NCBI GenBank assembly: GCA_009744235.1
Contig: WPHV01000001.1
Span: 186,001-250,000 of the forward strand
Reading direction: 5' to 3'
Origin: Gillisella vitis
GTDB taxonomy: Bacteria; Pseudomonadota; Alphaproteobacteria; Rhizobiales; Rhizobiaceae
DNA length: 64,000 nt
Below are positions 55,197 through 64,000 of the stretch, in pieces. Each line of letters starts with the position of its first letter. The first letter of the stretch is position 1. A program made the translations under genes and the position numbers. The notes under the pieces are model-generated. The model was not told the DNA's origin and ran no database searches. It saw only the letters and a program-made list of their open reading frames with translations.

Positions 55197-57242
55197 TTAG
55201 CTGTCCAGGAAGCTGCGCAGTTTGCGGCTCCGGCTTGGATGCTTGAGCTTGCGCAGGGCCTTGGCTTCGATCTGGCGGATACGTTCGCGGGTGACCGAGA
55301 ACTGTTGGCCGACTTCTTCCAGCGTGTGGTCGGTGTTCATGCCGATGCCGAAGCGCATGCGCAGCACGCGCTCTTCGCGTGGCGTCAGCGAAGCCAGCAC
55401 GCGGGTGGTGGTTTCGCGCAGGTTGGCCTGGATGGCGGCATCGATGGGCAGCAGTGCGTTCTTGTCCTCGATGAAGTCGCCGAGATGCGAATCTTCCTCG
55501 TCGCCCACAGGGGTTTCGAGCGAGATCGGCTCCTTGGCGATTTTCAGCACCTTGCGGACTTTTTCGAGCGGCATGGCCAGCTTTTCAGCCAGTTCTTCAG
55601 GTGTCGGTTCGCGGCCAATTTCGTGCAGCATCTGGCGCGAGGTACGAACGATTTTGTTGATCGTTTCGATCATATGCACCGGAATACGGATCGTACGGGC
55701 CTGGTCGGCAATCGAGCGGGTGATTGCCTGCCTGATCCACCAGGTCGCATAGGTGGAGAACTTATAGCCGCGCCGATATTCGAACTTATCGACCGCCTTC
55801 ATCAGGCCGATATTGCCTTCCTGGATCAGGTCAAGGAATTGCAGGCCGCGATTGGTGTATTTCTTGGCAATCGAAATAACCAGACGCAGATTGGCCTCAA
55901 CCATTTCCTTCTTGGCGATCCGGGCTTCGCGTTCGCCCTTCTGCACCATGGAAACGATACGGCGGAATTCGGCGATGGAAATGCCGGTTTCGGTCGCCAG
56001 ATTCTGGATTTCCTGACGGATTTCCCGGATCGTATTGTTTTCCTCGCGGGCGAAATCCTTCCAGCCGCGGGCAGCAAGATTGCCGACTGACTTCATCCAG
56101 TTAGGATCAAGTTCTGCACCCTGATACTGCTCCAGAAAGCTGTCGCGCTTGACGCCGTAGCTTTCGGCCAGCCGCAACAGCCGGCCTTCGTTCTGCATCA
56201 GGCGCTTGGAAATGTCGTAAAGCTGCTCGACAAGGCTGTCGATACGGTTCTGGTTCAGCGACAGCGATTTGACCGCCGTGATCAACTGATCCTTCAGCTC
56301 CTTGTAGCGCCGCTCCTGGCCTGATGACAGCGTGCCGGCACAGGCCAGGCGCGCTTCTACCTGCTGGTCCTGCAACTTGCGCAGCTTCTTGTAGGTATCG
56401 GCGATCAGGTCGAGGGTTTCCATGACCTGGGGCCGCAACTCGGCTTCCATGGCGGCCAGCGAAAGATTGGACTCGTCTTCGTCCTCTTCCTCTTCTTCCG
56501 GCATTTGCATGTCGCCGCCGACATTGGTGATGTCGTCTTCGCTGGAACGGACCCGGCGGGTCTTTTCCTTTTCCTCGGCAGCCTTGCGGTCCGCTTCGAT
56601 TTTTTCCGGGCTCTGGAATTGCGGCGCGGCCTTGGCCTCGGGACCGGAATAGGTGGTCTCGAGATCGATAATCTCGCGCAGCAGAGTCGTGCCTTCGTTC
56701 AGCTCGTCGCGCCAGATAATCAGCGCCTGGAATGTCAACGGGCTCTCACAGAGACCGGCGATCATCGTTTCGCGGCCAGCCTCGATGCGCTTGGCGATGG
56801 CGATTTCGCCTTCGCGCGACAACAGCTCCACCGAGCCCATTTCGCGCAGATACATGCGCACCGGGTCGTCCGTGCGGTCGGTCGGCTCTTTCTTCTTGGC
56901 TGTGGCAACAGCGGTATTGCCAGCAGGCGCCAGTTCGCCGCCTTCGCTTTCAGCTTCTTCGTCGTTATCGCTTTCTTCGGCCGCCGGATCTTCGGCGTCC
57001 TCGTCCTCGACGACGTTGATGCCCATGTCGGAAAGCATCGCCATGGTGTCTTCGATCTGCTCCGAGGTCACTTCCTCAGACGGCAGAACCGAATTCAACT
57101 CATCCATAGTGACGTAGCCGCGCTTCTTGGCGGCCTTGATCATTTTCTTGACCGCGTCATCCGAAAGATCGAGAAGCGGACCGTCGGTCGCGCCATCGCG
57201 CTCGTTCTCGGCTTCTTCGTTTTCCTTGACCTTGGTTGCCAT
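55197..57242 (-). CDS. rpoD: RNA polymerase primary sigma factor (sigma-70)
   Basis: A 681-residue RpoD. N-terminal region 1.1 (residues ~25-80), an acidic insert, region 1.2 ([20 protein letters not shown]), the non-conserved region, region 2 ([40 protein letters not shown] with the -10-binding residues), region 3 and region 4 with an HTH ([20 protein letters not shown], then [20 protein letters not shown]). It directs transcription of housekeeping genes. The start [10 protein letters not shown] fits other rhizobial RpoD. It lies downstream of dnaG, as in many alphaproteobacteria. Confidence 0.98.
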   Translation of the reverse strand: MATKVKENEEAENERDGATDGPLLDLSDDAVKKMIKAAKKRGYVTMDELNSVLPSEEVTSEQIEDTMAMLSDMGINVVEDEDAEDPAAEESDNDEEAESEGGELAPAGNTAVATAKKKEPTDRTDDPVRMYLREMGSVELLSREGEIAIAKRIEAGRETMIAGLCESPLTFQALIIWRDELNEGTTLLREIIDLETTYSGPEAKAAPQFQSPEKIEADRKAAEEKEKTRRVRSSEDDITNVGGDMQMPEEEEEDEDESNLSLAAMEAELRPQVMETLDLIADTYKKLRKLQDQQVEARLACAGTLSSGQERRYKELKDQLITAVKSLSLNQNRIDSLVEQLYDISKRLMQNEGRLLRLAESYGVKRDSFLEQYQGAELDPNWMKSVGNLAARGWKDFAREENNTIREIRQEIQNLATETGISIAEFRRIVSMVQKGEREARIAKKEMVEANLRLVISIAKKYTNRGLQFLDLIQEGNIGLMKAVDKFEYRRGYKFSTYATWWIRQAITRSIADQARTIRIPVHMIETINKIVRTSRQMLHEIGREPTPEELAEKLAMPLEKVRKVLKIAKEPISLETPVGDEEDSHLGDFIEDKNALLPIDAAIQANLRETTTRVLASLTPREERVLRMRFGIGMNTDHTLEEVGQQFSVTRERIRQIEAKALRKLKHPSRSRKLRSFLDS

Positions 57243-57928
57243 GTATCTCGTCGCTTTCCCTGACGCTTCAATTTTCCGCAGTGCTGTCACGCGCCAGATG
57301 GGGCATAGCCTTGCACCGACCACTACGAATCACTGGTTATGACCTACAGCGTCATGCGCGGACCATACGCACGAAACACGCTGTAAAACCTTAAATGTGC
57401 AGCACAACTTCTCAAACCAGATGAGGCCGAAGAAAAACCATGCCTTAGATGCGAAACATTCCGTCAGCCTTGGTGCTTTCCTGAAGGAAATGGCACGTTG
57501 ACCAAGCAATGTCTAATTCCCGGTTGACCACCACGGTTCCCGTCGATTTCGGTATAACTACACAAACAGGCGACGAAGCCCGCCAGCATAGACCCGGCGC
57601 AACCTGCGTCACCTTGTTTTTTCGTTTGACCGTGATTCCCACAATTTATCGATACGTCAAGCCTTTTAAAGCGATTGTGCCTGTTGATATCGCGAAAAAA
57701 CCATTCATCTCGCTCTACGCTCCTTATCCAAACGCCTCCACACTCGCCACAAGTGGCAGGGAGCCATTCAATCGTCACGTCATTAACCTGTCCTTTTGGA
57801 ACATCCTTTCGGGACAGGCACGGCCTCGATCTCAGGAACATTACCCGGTTTGAACTGAAATCTAGGCACTCACGCCGCCGATACAAGGGGCGCGGTTGGT
57901 ATCTGCCATAACAAAGCTTGCAAAACCG
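57243..57928. other. 686-bp dnaG-rpoD spacer
   Basis: It holds the rpoD promoter region on the minus strand. A minus-strand frame of up to 140 codons (57464-57886, containing ATCGECGGVWIRSVERDEWF) begins at TTG without a ribosome site and has no recognised family, so I leave it unannotated. No RNA gene or repeat is apparent. Confidence 0.4.
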
Positions 57929-59953
57929 TTATGAATTGTGACCGTAAGCCGGTCCCTTGACGCGCCCCGACATCACGCCAAAGCCATCGATGATCGCTTC
58001 CTGGTTCTCCATCCGAACGATTTCCAGCTGCACTTCCTGCAAAACCGACATCAGCCCATCGATCCGCCCGGCATCATCGGCTTCGGTCGCCTCGGCAATC
58101 TCGCGTTCCAGTTCGATGCGCTGGCGGCGCAGCGCCTTGGCGCGCTTATGCAATGACAGCGCCTGGGTATAGCCCTCGCGGGCATCTTCCAGCGCCGCCA
58201 CCGTCGTTGCCGTCCACAGTCTGGCATTGCGGATCTGCTGGTCCAGCGCCTTCAACAGCGCATCGAAGCCGCCCGACATCAACCGCTCATATAGATCCTC
58301 ACGGGTCAACTGCGCACCGGTTTGCGCAACAGCGGTCAGCACCGCCGGCCAAAGCCGTTGCAGATCACGGCTGTCGAAATCGATGCAGGAAATCTCGTCA
58401 TAATCCTCCTGCAACAATTGCGGATGATTGACTATGGTCAACGCCAACACGCTTTCGCGCAGGCTGGGCTGGTCGTGGCTGCGGCTGACCATGCCCGACC
58501 GCGTCAGCCGGTCGGAGGCAACCGTGCTGCCGGGACGCTGCGCACCCGGCGCGCCGCGACCACCCCCATTGTTTTGAAACCGGCCATTGCCGGGCCGGCT
58601 GCCGGTAAAGCCACCACCGCCACGCTCGAAATTGCCGCGCCCGGCACGGGTAGCTCCCTGCCCCTGGAAGAACCCATAAAGCCGGTCCCTGACATTCTGC
58701 TGATAGTGGCGGCGCACATTCTCATCGGCAATGATATTGACGATCTGCTTTAACCGCGCCTCAAGCTCGGCGCGCTGCTCCGGCGTGTCAAAGCGGCCCT
58801 GGCCGGTCTCCCTCACCCAGACCATTTCATCCAGAGAGCGGGCCTCGGCCAATACCCGGTCAAAGGGCGCGCGACCATCCTGCTTGACCAGATCATCGGG
58901 GTCCTTGCCATCCGGCAGCATGGCAAAGCGGACGCTTTTTCCGGGCTTCAGATGCGGCAGGGCGAGATCAACGGCGCGAAACGCCGCCCGCTGCCCAGCG
59001 CCATCGCCATCGAAACACAGGACCGGCTGCGGCGTCATTTTCCACATCAGCTCCAGCTGATTTTCGGTCAGCGCCGTGCCGAGTGGCGCAACGGCATTTT
59101 CGACGCCTGCCTGATAGAGCGCGATCACATCCATATAGCCTTCGACGGCAATGATCGTCTCTGCGCCATCGGCGCCCTGAAGCGTCCGTCTGGCGCGGGA
59201 GAAATTATAGAGGACATTGCCCTTGTGAAACAGTTCCGTCTCGTTGGAATTCAGATATTTGGCTGGCGCATCCGGCGACATCGCCCGACCGCCAAAAGCA
59301 ATTACTTTTTCGCGGGACGACAGGATGGGAAACATGATCCGGTCACGGAATCGGTCATAGGATACCGGAATATCCGGCCCATGCACCACCAGCCCGCAGG
59401 CCTCGATCTGCTCCTTCGGCACGCCTTTTCCGGCCAGATGTTCCTTCAACGCGTTGCGGCTTTCCGGCGCATAGCCCAGCCGGAAAGTCTCGATGGTGCG
59501 GCCCGACAGGCCACGCTCCCGAAGGTAAGCCCGCGCCTTGGCACCCAGGGCTGCCTGTAACTGATCCTGGAAGAACAGGGTGGCCATTTCCATGACGTCC
59601 TGAAGGCTGGTGCGCTCACGCTCACGCTCTATGTCGCGTACATCCACCTTGGGCATGGCGATACCGGCCATGTCGGCAATCCGCTCAACGGCCTCCGGAA
59701 AGCTCAGTCCTTCCAGATCGGTCAGAAAGCGAAAATGATCACCGGAAACACCACAGCCGAAGCAATGGTAACGGCCCTTGCGATCCTCACAGTGAAAGCT
59801 CGGGCTTTTTTCGCCGTGGAACGGGCAGCAGGCCCAGTAGTCGCCGCGCGACACGTTGGTTTTCTTTCGATCCCACGGCACGCGCGCGCCAATCACGGCC
59901 GAAATCGGCACGCGGTCGCGGATCTCGTCGAGAAAGTCGTTTGAAAAGCGCAT
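57929..59953 (-). CDS. dnaG: DNA primase
   Basis: A 674-residue primase. The N-terminal CHC2 zinc finger is clear (CCPFHGEKSPSFHCEDRKGR, then YHCFGCGVSGDHF; Cys 42/43, His 46, Cys 64, Cys 67). The TOPRIM/catalytic core shows AETIIAVEGYMDVIALYQAG and LCFDGDGAGQRAAFRA. A Gly/Arg-rich linker (RGNFERGGGGFTGSRPGNGR) leads to the C-terminal DnaB-binding helical domain. It makes RNA primers at the replication fork. The start MRFSNDFLDEIRDRVP matches other DnaG proteins. It precedes rpoD. Confidence 0.97.
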   Translation of the reverse strand: MRFSNDFLDEIRDRVPISAVIGARVPWDRKKTNVSRGDYWACCPFHGEKSPSFHCEDRKGRYHCFGCGVSGDHFRFLTDLEGLSFPEAVERIADMAGIAMPKVDVRDIERERERTSLQDVMEMATLFFQDQLQAALGAKARAYLRERGLSGRTIETFRLGYAPESRNALKEHLAGKGVPKEQIEACGLVVHGPDIPVSYDRFRDRIMFPILSSREKVIAFGGRAMSPDAPAKYLNSNETELFHKGNVLYNFSRARRTLQGADGAETIIAVEGYMDVIALYQAGVENAVAPLGTALTENQLELMWKMTPQPVLCFDGDGAGQRAAFRAVDLALPHLKPGKSVRFAMLPDGKDPDDLVKQDGRAPFDRVLAEARSLDEMVWVRETGQGRFDTPEQRAELEARLKQIVNIIADENVRRHYQQNVRDRLYGFFQGQGATRAGRGNFERGGGGFTGSRPGNGRFQNNGGGRGAPGAQRPGSTVASDRLTRSGMVSRSHDQPSLRESVLALTIVNHPQLLQEDYDEISCIDFDSRDLQRLWPAVLTAVAQTGAQLTREDLYERLMSGGFDALLKALDQQIRNARLWTATTVAALEDAREGYTQALSLHKRAKALRRQRIELEREIAEATEADDAGRIDGLMSVLQEVQLEIVRMENQEAIIDGFGVMSGRVKGPAYGHNS

Positions 59954-60188
59954 TGGGCAACCTTGAGGAATGATCTGGTTATATAGGAGGTATAAAAGGC
60001 AAGCGCCACGGCTTTCATGGGATGTGCCCGCTATTCACATGTGCTTTCCCCTTTGCGCCCTCCATGCTCCAGCGTCTGCAGTCCCTTTCCGGCCTTTGGC
60101 CCAGTATTAAGGGAATTCCCAGCCCAAAATGAGGGAAATCCCCGGGCCTCAAAATGAGCCAACGGCTCCCAAGGAGCAAGCGTTGGGA

Positions 60189-60216
60189 TTGACAATAAGC
60201 CCAGGCTCGATATTTT
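60189..60216 (+). promoter_or_regulatory. Promoter of bioY-bioB
   Basis: TTGACA (60189-60194) and TATTTT (60211-60216) with a 16-bp spacer, 42 bp before the bioY start. The -10 overlaps the first BioR-like box. The remainder of the 304-bp dnaG-bioY spacer shows only short inverted GGGAA/TTCCC-type repeats. Confidence 0.6.
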
Positions 60217-60224
60217 ATCGATAA
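60215..60224. promoter_or_regulatory. BioR-like operator 1
   Basis: TTATCGATAA, a perfect palindrome that overlaps the -10 of the bioY promoter. It differs at one position from the BioR box TTATMTATAA known for alphaproteobacterial biotin genes, so BioR repression by blocking RNA polymerase is likely. Confidence 0.6.
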
Positions 60225-60257
60225 TTTTCCAAAATAGACAAAAAAATTGGAGACGAC

Positions 60258-60836
60258 ATGGACATTTCTCTTCTTTCTCGAACCAATAAGAATAAATTTT
60301 CAATTTTTATCGATAAAATAATTATTGTTTCGGTCGGCGTGCTGTTGATGACCTTGGCGGCCAAAGTGCAGATCCCCTTCTGGCCGGTCCCAATGACACT
60401 GCATACCTTTGCGGTGATGGCGTTCGCGCTGATCCTTGGGCCGCAGTTGTCACTGACCATCTTCACCACCTATCTGGCCGTCGGTGCTGTAGGTACGCCC
60501 GTATTTTCCGGCTCACCGGAACGCGGCATCGGGCTCGCCTATATGATGGGGCCAACCGGCGGCTATCTTGCCGGATACTGGCTGGCGGCCTGGCTCACCG
60601 GCATGATCGGCCATGGACGCGGGCTGGTGATGCGCCTTGTCGCAAACTTTGCCGGGCTGGCATTGGTCTATGCCGCAGGCCTCACATGGCTTGCCTTCTT
60701 CGTTCCTGCCGCGACATTGCTGGGCGTTGGCCTCATGCCCTTTATCGGTGGTGACGTGGTGAAATGTGTGCTTGCGGCGCTGATCGCCAGCCAGTGGCCA
60801 TCAAAGGCAAAACGCTTGCAGGAGACGGAGCAATGA
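60258..60836 (+). CDS. bioY: Biotin transporter substrate-binding component BioY
   Basis: A 192-residue membrane protein with about six helices. Family motifs: [40 protein letters not shown] and [15 protein letters not shown], all conserved in BioY. It binds biotin and, with or without an ECF module, takes it up. Its stop overlaps the bioB start (ATGA), a coupled pair. GGAG is six bases before the ATG. Its first codons contain a second BioR-like box (60307-60316). No bioM/bioN is adjacent. Confidence 0.93.
   Translation: MDISLLSRTNKNKFSIFIDKIIIVSVGVLLMTLAAKVQIPFWPVPMTLHTFAVMAFALILGPQLSLTIFTTYLAVGAVGTPVFSGSPERGIGLAYMMGPTGGYLAGYWLAAWLTGMIGHGRGLVMRLVANFAGLALVYAAGLTWLAFFVPAATLLGVGLMPFIGGDVVKCVLAALIASQWPSKAKRLQETEQ
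60307..60316. promoter_or_regulatory. BioR-like operator 2, inside bioY
   Basis: A second identical TTATCGATAA, 92 bp downstream of the first, at about codons 17-20 of bioY. Its position within the coding region suggests a roadblock or looping role. It could be chance, as the segment is AT-rich. Confidence 0.5.
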
Positions 60837-61819
60837 GTGGCGTGGCGTGCGAAATTCGTCATGACTGGAGCGTGGAAGAGATCGTCACCCTTCACAATCT
60901 GCCCCTTCTGGAATTGATCGGCCATGCCAACGCTGTCCATGGCCGCCACCACGACCCGAACGCCGTCCAGAAGGCAAGCCTGCTGTCGATCAAGACTGGC
61001 GGCTGCCCGGAAGACTGCGCCTATTGCCCGCAATCGGCCCATCACCGGGAGGTGAAGCTGACGAAGGATCGCCTCATGCAGCCAGACAGCGTGCTGGCGC
61101 TTGCAAAACGGGCGAAGGATGCCGGTGCCGAGCGCTTCTGCATGGGGGCAGCGTGGCGACAGGTGCGCGATGGCAAGGAGTTTGACGCGGTACTGACGAT
61201 GGTGCGCGGCGTTCGCGATCTCGGCATGGAAGCCTGCGTGACACTCGGCATGCTGGAAAAGCACCAGGCTGAGAAACTGGCCGAGGCCGGATTGACAGCT
61301 TACAACCATAATCTGGACACCAGTCCCGAATTTTACGGTGAGATCATCACCACCCGCAGCTATGCAGACCGGCTGGAAACCCTGTCCATCGTCCGCTCTT
61401 TCGGCATCGACCTCTGTTGCGGCGGGATTATCGGCATGGGCGAGACCATCCGTGATCGCGCCTCCATGCTCCAGGTCCTGGCATCGATGCGCCCGCATCC
61501 GGAAAGCGTCCCGATCAACGCGCTGGTGCCTGTGGAGGGGACACCGCTTGCCGCCATGCCGCGGATCGATCCGCTGGAACTGGTGCGCATGGTGGCGACG
61601 GCGAGGATCGTCATGCCGAGATCCACGGTTCGCCTGTCGGCTGGGCGCTCGACACTAAACAGGGAAGCGCAAATTCTTTGCCTGGTCTCCGGTGCCAACT
61701 CAGTCTTCTACGGCGATACGCTGCTGACCACGCCCAATGCCGGTATAGGAGAGGACGAGGCGCTGTTTGCCGCTATCGGCCCATTGCCACACAACGCTGC
61801 GCCACTTGCCGCTGAATAA
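60833..61819 (+). CDS. bioB: Biotin synthase
   Basis: A 328-residue radical SAM enzyme. The [4Fe-4S] ligand motif CxxxCxxC is Cys58-Cys62-Cys65 ([18 protein letters not shown]). Further BioB signatures are [40 protein letters not shown] (with His/Asp), [20 protein letters not shown] and [20 protein letters not shown]. It inserts sulfur into dethiobiotin. The start overlaps the bioY stop and has GGAG upstream. Uptake and last-step synthesis of biotin are therefore controlled together. Confidence 0.97.
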   Translation: MSGVACEIRHDWSVEEIVTLHNLPLLELIGHANAVHGRHHDPNAVQKASLLSIKTGGCPEDCAYCPQSAHHREVKLTKDRLMQPDSVLALAKRAKDAGAERFCMGAAWRQVRDGKEFDAVLTMVRGVRDLGMEACVTLGMLEKHQAEKLAEAGLTAYNHNLDTSPEFYGEIITTRSYADRLETLSIVRSFGIDLCCGGIIGMGETIRDRASMLQVLASMRPHPESVPINALVPVEGTPLAAMPRIDPLELVRMVATARIVMPRSTVRLSAGRSTLNREAQILCLVSGANSVFYGDTLLTTPNAGIGEDEALFAAIGPLPHNAAPLAAE

Positions 61820-61911
61820 AGAAAGCGAGAAGCTGCCATCGATATAAAGCGCTTTAGCGACCTGTCGTGCGCCATCTATGGCGCACAACGCTGTATACGG
61901 CGACTTCGGCC

Positions 61912-62367
61912 TTACTTTGTCAAAAGCTCTTTCACCACGCCGGAGGCCTTGGCGAAATCCATCTGACCGGCATAGCGTTCTTTCAAAGCGGCCATCACCT
62001 TGCCCATGTCGCGCACGCCTTCGGCGCTGATTTCGGTGATGATGCCAGAAATCGCTTCGCGGACTTTATCGTCATCCATCTGCTCGGGCATGAAGCCCTT
62101 GATAATCGCCACTTCCTCACGCTCCTGGGCGGCAAGCTCGGGGCGGGCATTGTCTTCATAGATCTTGGCCGATTCCTCGCGCTGCTTCACCAGCTTGGCC
62201 ATCAGCTGGAGGATGTCGTCGTCGCTGGCCTCGGCCTTGCCCTCGCCGCGATTGGCGATATCGCGGTCCTTGATGGCCGATTGCACCAGGCGGATGGTGG
62301 AAAGCCGACGGCTGTCCTTGGCTTTCATCGCTTCCTTCAGCGCAGTCGTCAGATCCTCGCGTAGCAT
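61912..62367 (-). CDS. GatB/YqeY domain protein
   Basis: A 151-residue helical protein: MLREDLTTALKEAMKAKDSR, LSTIRLVQSAIKDRDIANRG, then ILQLMAKLVKQREESAKIYE and a C-terminal GVRDMGKVMAALKERYAGQM DFAKASGVVKELL, the full YqeY signature. Related to the tRNA-binding tail of GatB; exact role unknown. It is divergent from carA, an arrangement frequent in alphaproteobacteria. Confidence 0.92.
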   Translation of the reverse strand: MLREDLTTALKEAMKAKDSRRLSTIRLVQSAIKDRDIANRGEGKAEASDDDILQLMAKLVKQREESAKIYEDNARPELAAQEREEVAIIKGFMPEQMDDDKVREAISGIITEISAEGVRDMGKVMAALKERYAGQMDFAKASGVVKELLTK

Positions 62368-62705
62368 GTCTTCATCTCCTTGGGTGACTGTGGAGCCCCT
62401 GGCCGCCGTTCAAACGGCACCGTGGCTCGCTTCAGGCGTGGTGATACCCCTCCCGGAGGCTCCGCGCAATGCGGGGGTCTTTCAAGACTTCAAGGGAAAA
62501 CACCTCTTTTACCTGAGGAACAATTGACCCGGCCCACGCTTCTCGTCTATGTACCATCGCCTGCACAGACATCGACATCAGGTTCCCGCACGCGCATCCT
62601 CTTGCTGCGCGAGGACCCTTGGCACAACTAGATACTGGCACATACAGATAGCCACGCGCCGCCGGTTTGCATCGGCCGGGGCAAGCGGCTGGAAAAGGAA
62701 CGGAT
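62368..62705. promoter_or_regulatory. yqeY-carA divergent promoter region
   Basis: The 338-bp spacer contains TTGACC (62524-62529) and TATGTA (62548-62553) with an 18-bp spacer, a candidate carA promoter, leaving a ~150-nt leader. The leader shows no clear attenuator peptide or riboswitch. I found no gene in the spacer. Confidence 0.4.
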
Positions 62706-63926
62706 ATGACCGCAACATCGCCATTGCCCACCGCAGCCTGGACAACAACCAAGCCGACAGCGCTTCTGGTTCTGGCTGACGGCACCGTCATCGAAGGTCA
62801 GGGCGTCGGCGCCACCGGCGATGTTCAGGCCGAGGTGTGCTTCAACACCGCGCTGACCGGCTATGAGGAAATCCTCACCGATCCCTCCTATCTCGGCCAG
62901 ATCGTTACCTTCACCTTTCCCCATATCGGCAATGTCGGCACCAATGAGGAAGATATTGAAGACCTGACGCCCGCCGCCCGCCACGGCGCAGTCGGGGTGA
63001 TCTTCAAGGCCGACATTACCGAACCATCCAATTTCCGCGCCACCAAGCATCTTGATGCCTGGCTGAAGGCGCGCGGCATGATCGGCCTGTCCGGCGTCGA
63101 TACGCGGGCGCTGACCGCCTGGATTCGCGAAAACGGTGCGCCGAACGCGGTCATCGCCCATGACCCGAACGGCAATTTCGACATCGAGGCGCTGAAGGCC
63201 AAGGCTAAGGCCTGGAGCGGGCTGGAAGGTCTTGATCTTGCCAAGGTCGCCTCCTCCGGCCAGTCCTCGACATGGGGTGAAAAGCCATGGGTGTGGAACG
63301 AAGGCTTTTCGGAGCTGGCTGACAAGGATGCCGATTATCACGTCGTCTGCGTGGATTTTGGCGTGAAGCGCAATATCCTGCGGCTGTTTACCGGCCTGAA
63401 ATGCAAGGTCACGGTCGTGCCTGCCAATACCAGCGCCGAAGATATTCTGGCCTTGTCGCCGGATGGCATTTTCCTCTCCAATGGCCCCGGCGATCCGGCT
63501 GCAACCGGTGAATACGCCGTGCCGGTCATCAAGGAATTGATCAACACCGATATCCCGCTGTTCGGTATTTGCCTTGGCCATCAGATGCTGGGTTTGGCGC
63601 TGGGCGCCAAGACAGAAAAGATGCATCAGGGCCATCACGGCGCCAACCATCCGGTCAAGGATTTCACCACCGGCAAGGTGGAGATCGTCTCGATGAACCA
63701 CGGCTTCGCGGTGGATTCGAAGTCCCTGCCGGAAGGCGTTGAAGAGACTCATATTTCGCTGTTTGACAACACCAATTGCGGCCTGCGCCTGACCGGCAAG
63801 CCGGTGTTTTCCGTCCAGCACCACCCGGAAGCCTCGCCCGGCCCGCAAGACAGCCACTATCTGTTCCGCCGCTTCATCAACATGGTACGCGAGAAGAAGG
63901 GCGAACCGGCTTTGGCCGAGCGCTGA
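62706..63926 (+). CDS. carA: Carbamoyl-phosphate synthase small subunit
   Basis: A 406-residue glutaminase subunit. The N-terminal domain has TALLVLADGTVIEGQGVGAT, VCFNTALTGYEEILTDPSYL and VTFTFPHIGNVGTNEED. The C-terminal class I glutamine amidotransferase has PLFGICLGHQMLGLALGAKT (nucleophile Cys near residue 288), MNHGFAVD and VFSVQHHPEASPGPQDSHYL (catalytic His and Glu). It feeds ammonia to CarB for arginine and pyrimidine synthesis. AAAGGAAC precedes the ATG; upstream in-frame codons are ignored. carB is not in the window. Confidence 0.97.
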   Translation: MTATSPLPTAAWTTTKPTALLVLADGTVIEGQGVGATGDVQAEVCFNTALTGYEEILTDPSYLGQIVTFTFPHIGNVGTNEEDIEDLTPAARHGAVGVIFKADITEPSNFRATKHLDAWLKARGMIGLSGVDTRALTAWIRENGAPNAVIAHDPNGNFDIEALKAKAKAWSGLEGLDLAKVASSGQSSTWGEKPWVWNEGFSELADKDADYHVVCVDFGVKRNILRLFTGLKCKVTVVPANTSAEDILALSPDGIFLSNGPGDPAATGEYAVPVIKELINTDIPLFGICLGHQMLGLALGAKTEKMHQGHHGANHPVKDFTTGKVEIVSMNHGFAVDSKSLPEGVEETHISLFDNTNCGLRLTGKPVFSVQHHPEASPGPQDSHYLFRRFINMVREKKGEPALAER

Positions 63927-63953
63927 ACCACAGATTATAGCCCATAAAAAAAC

Positions 63954-63983
63954 ATAAGCCGACCAATCACTTGGTCGGCTTAT
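63954..63983 (+). terminator. Terminator of carA
   Basis: A 13-bp stem ATAAGCCGACCAA / TTGGTCGGCTTAT with loop TCAC, followed by TTGATT, 28 bp after the carA stop. Confidence 0.8.
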
Positions 63984-64000
63984 TTGATTCTCATGCAGAA

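Noticed and set aside
57464..57886. 140-codon minus-strand frame between dnaG and rpoD
   Set aside because: TTG start, no Shine-Dalgarno, many Cys and Arg without a pattern that I can assign.

Overview
The window looks like a chromosomal segment of an alphaproteobacterium of the Rhizobiaceae (Agrobacterium/Allorhizobium/Rhizobium type). The evidence is the set of housekeeping genes (dnaG next to rpoD, yqeY divergent from carA, cobalamin-dependent metH, bioY-bioB with BioR-like boxes), rhizobial small proteins and intergenic palindromes, and generally GC-rich codon use. No species is claimed.

Layout. 1-3.5 kb: tail of a polyamine/phosphonate-type ABC importer operon (binding protein, two permeases, ATPase). 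3.6-7.4 kb: soluble double-PAS chemoreceptor, PP2C-like phosphatase, hisC. 7.7-10.7 kb: AT-richer patch with a LuxR solo, an XRE regulator and a membrane acyltransferase. 10.7-25.6 kb: mostly ordinary chromosome: GNAT, a MerR regulator divergent from a class IV aminotransferase, metH, an AGE-family sugar isomerase, a nuclease, a cupredoxin, MocR divergent from a DMT exporter, an outer-membrane beta-barrel and a SIMPL protein. A tRNA with anticodon CAT (25781-25856) marks the left side of an accessory region (about 25.9-38.6 kb). That region holds a reduced Mu-like prophage (gpT capsid, protease, Mor-like regulator, ParB-like protein, an RHH repressor with its operator), an AAA/TOPRIM (OLD-type) nuclease, several small genes, an M20 amidohydrolase, a 5'-truncated Dam methylase, cspA and an IS3 OrfA scrap. 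A 49-bp imperfect direct repeat flanks the phage/OLD block.

38.6-44.2 kb is a surface-carbohydrate-like locus: glf (UDP-galactopyranose mutase), a 519-residue protein made almost wholly of Ser/Thr-rich octapeptides in a two-level repeat, and a TPR plus GT41 (O-GlcNAc-transferase-like) enzyme. I regard the last two as the best candidate for an undescribed system: a dedicated protein O-glycosyltransferase with a repetitive Ser/Thr-rich acceptor.

44.2-64 kb: a dipeptidase, an H-NOX sensor translationally coupled to a GGDEF-EAL protein, argP/argO, a TonB-like proline-rich DUF930 protein, a second M20 amidohydrolase, a strongly structured intergenic segment that may be a small RNA (about 53.8-54.0 kb), repeat copies around a duplicated rpoD terminator, rpoD, dnaG, bioY-bioB, yqeY and carA. 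All calls rest on reading the sequence and on remembered family features; no database search was run.
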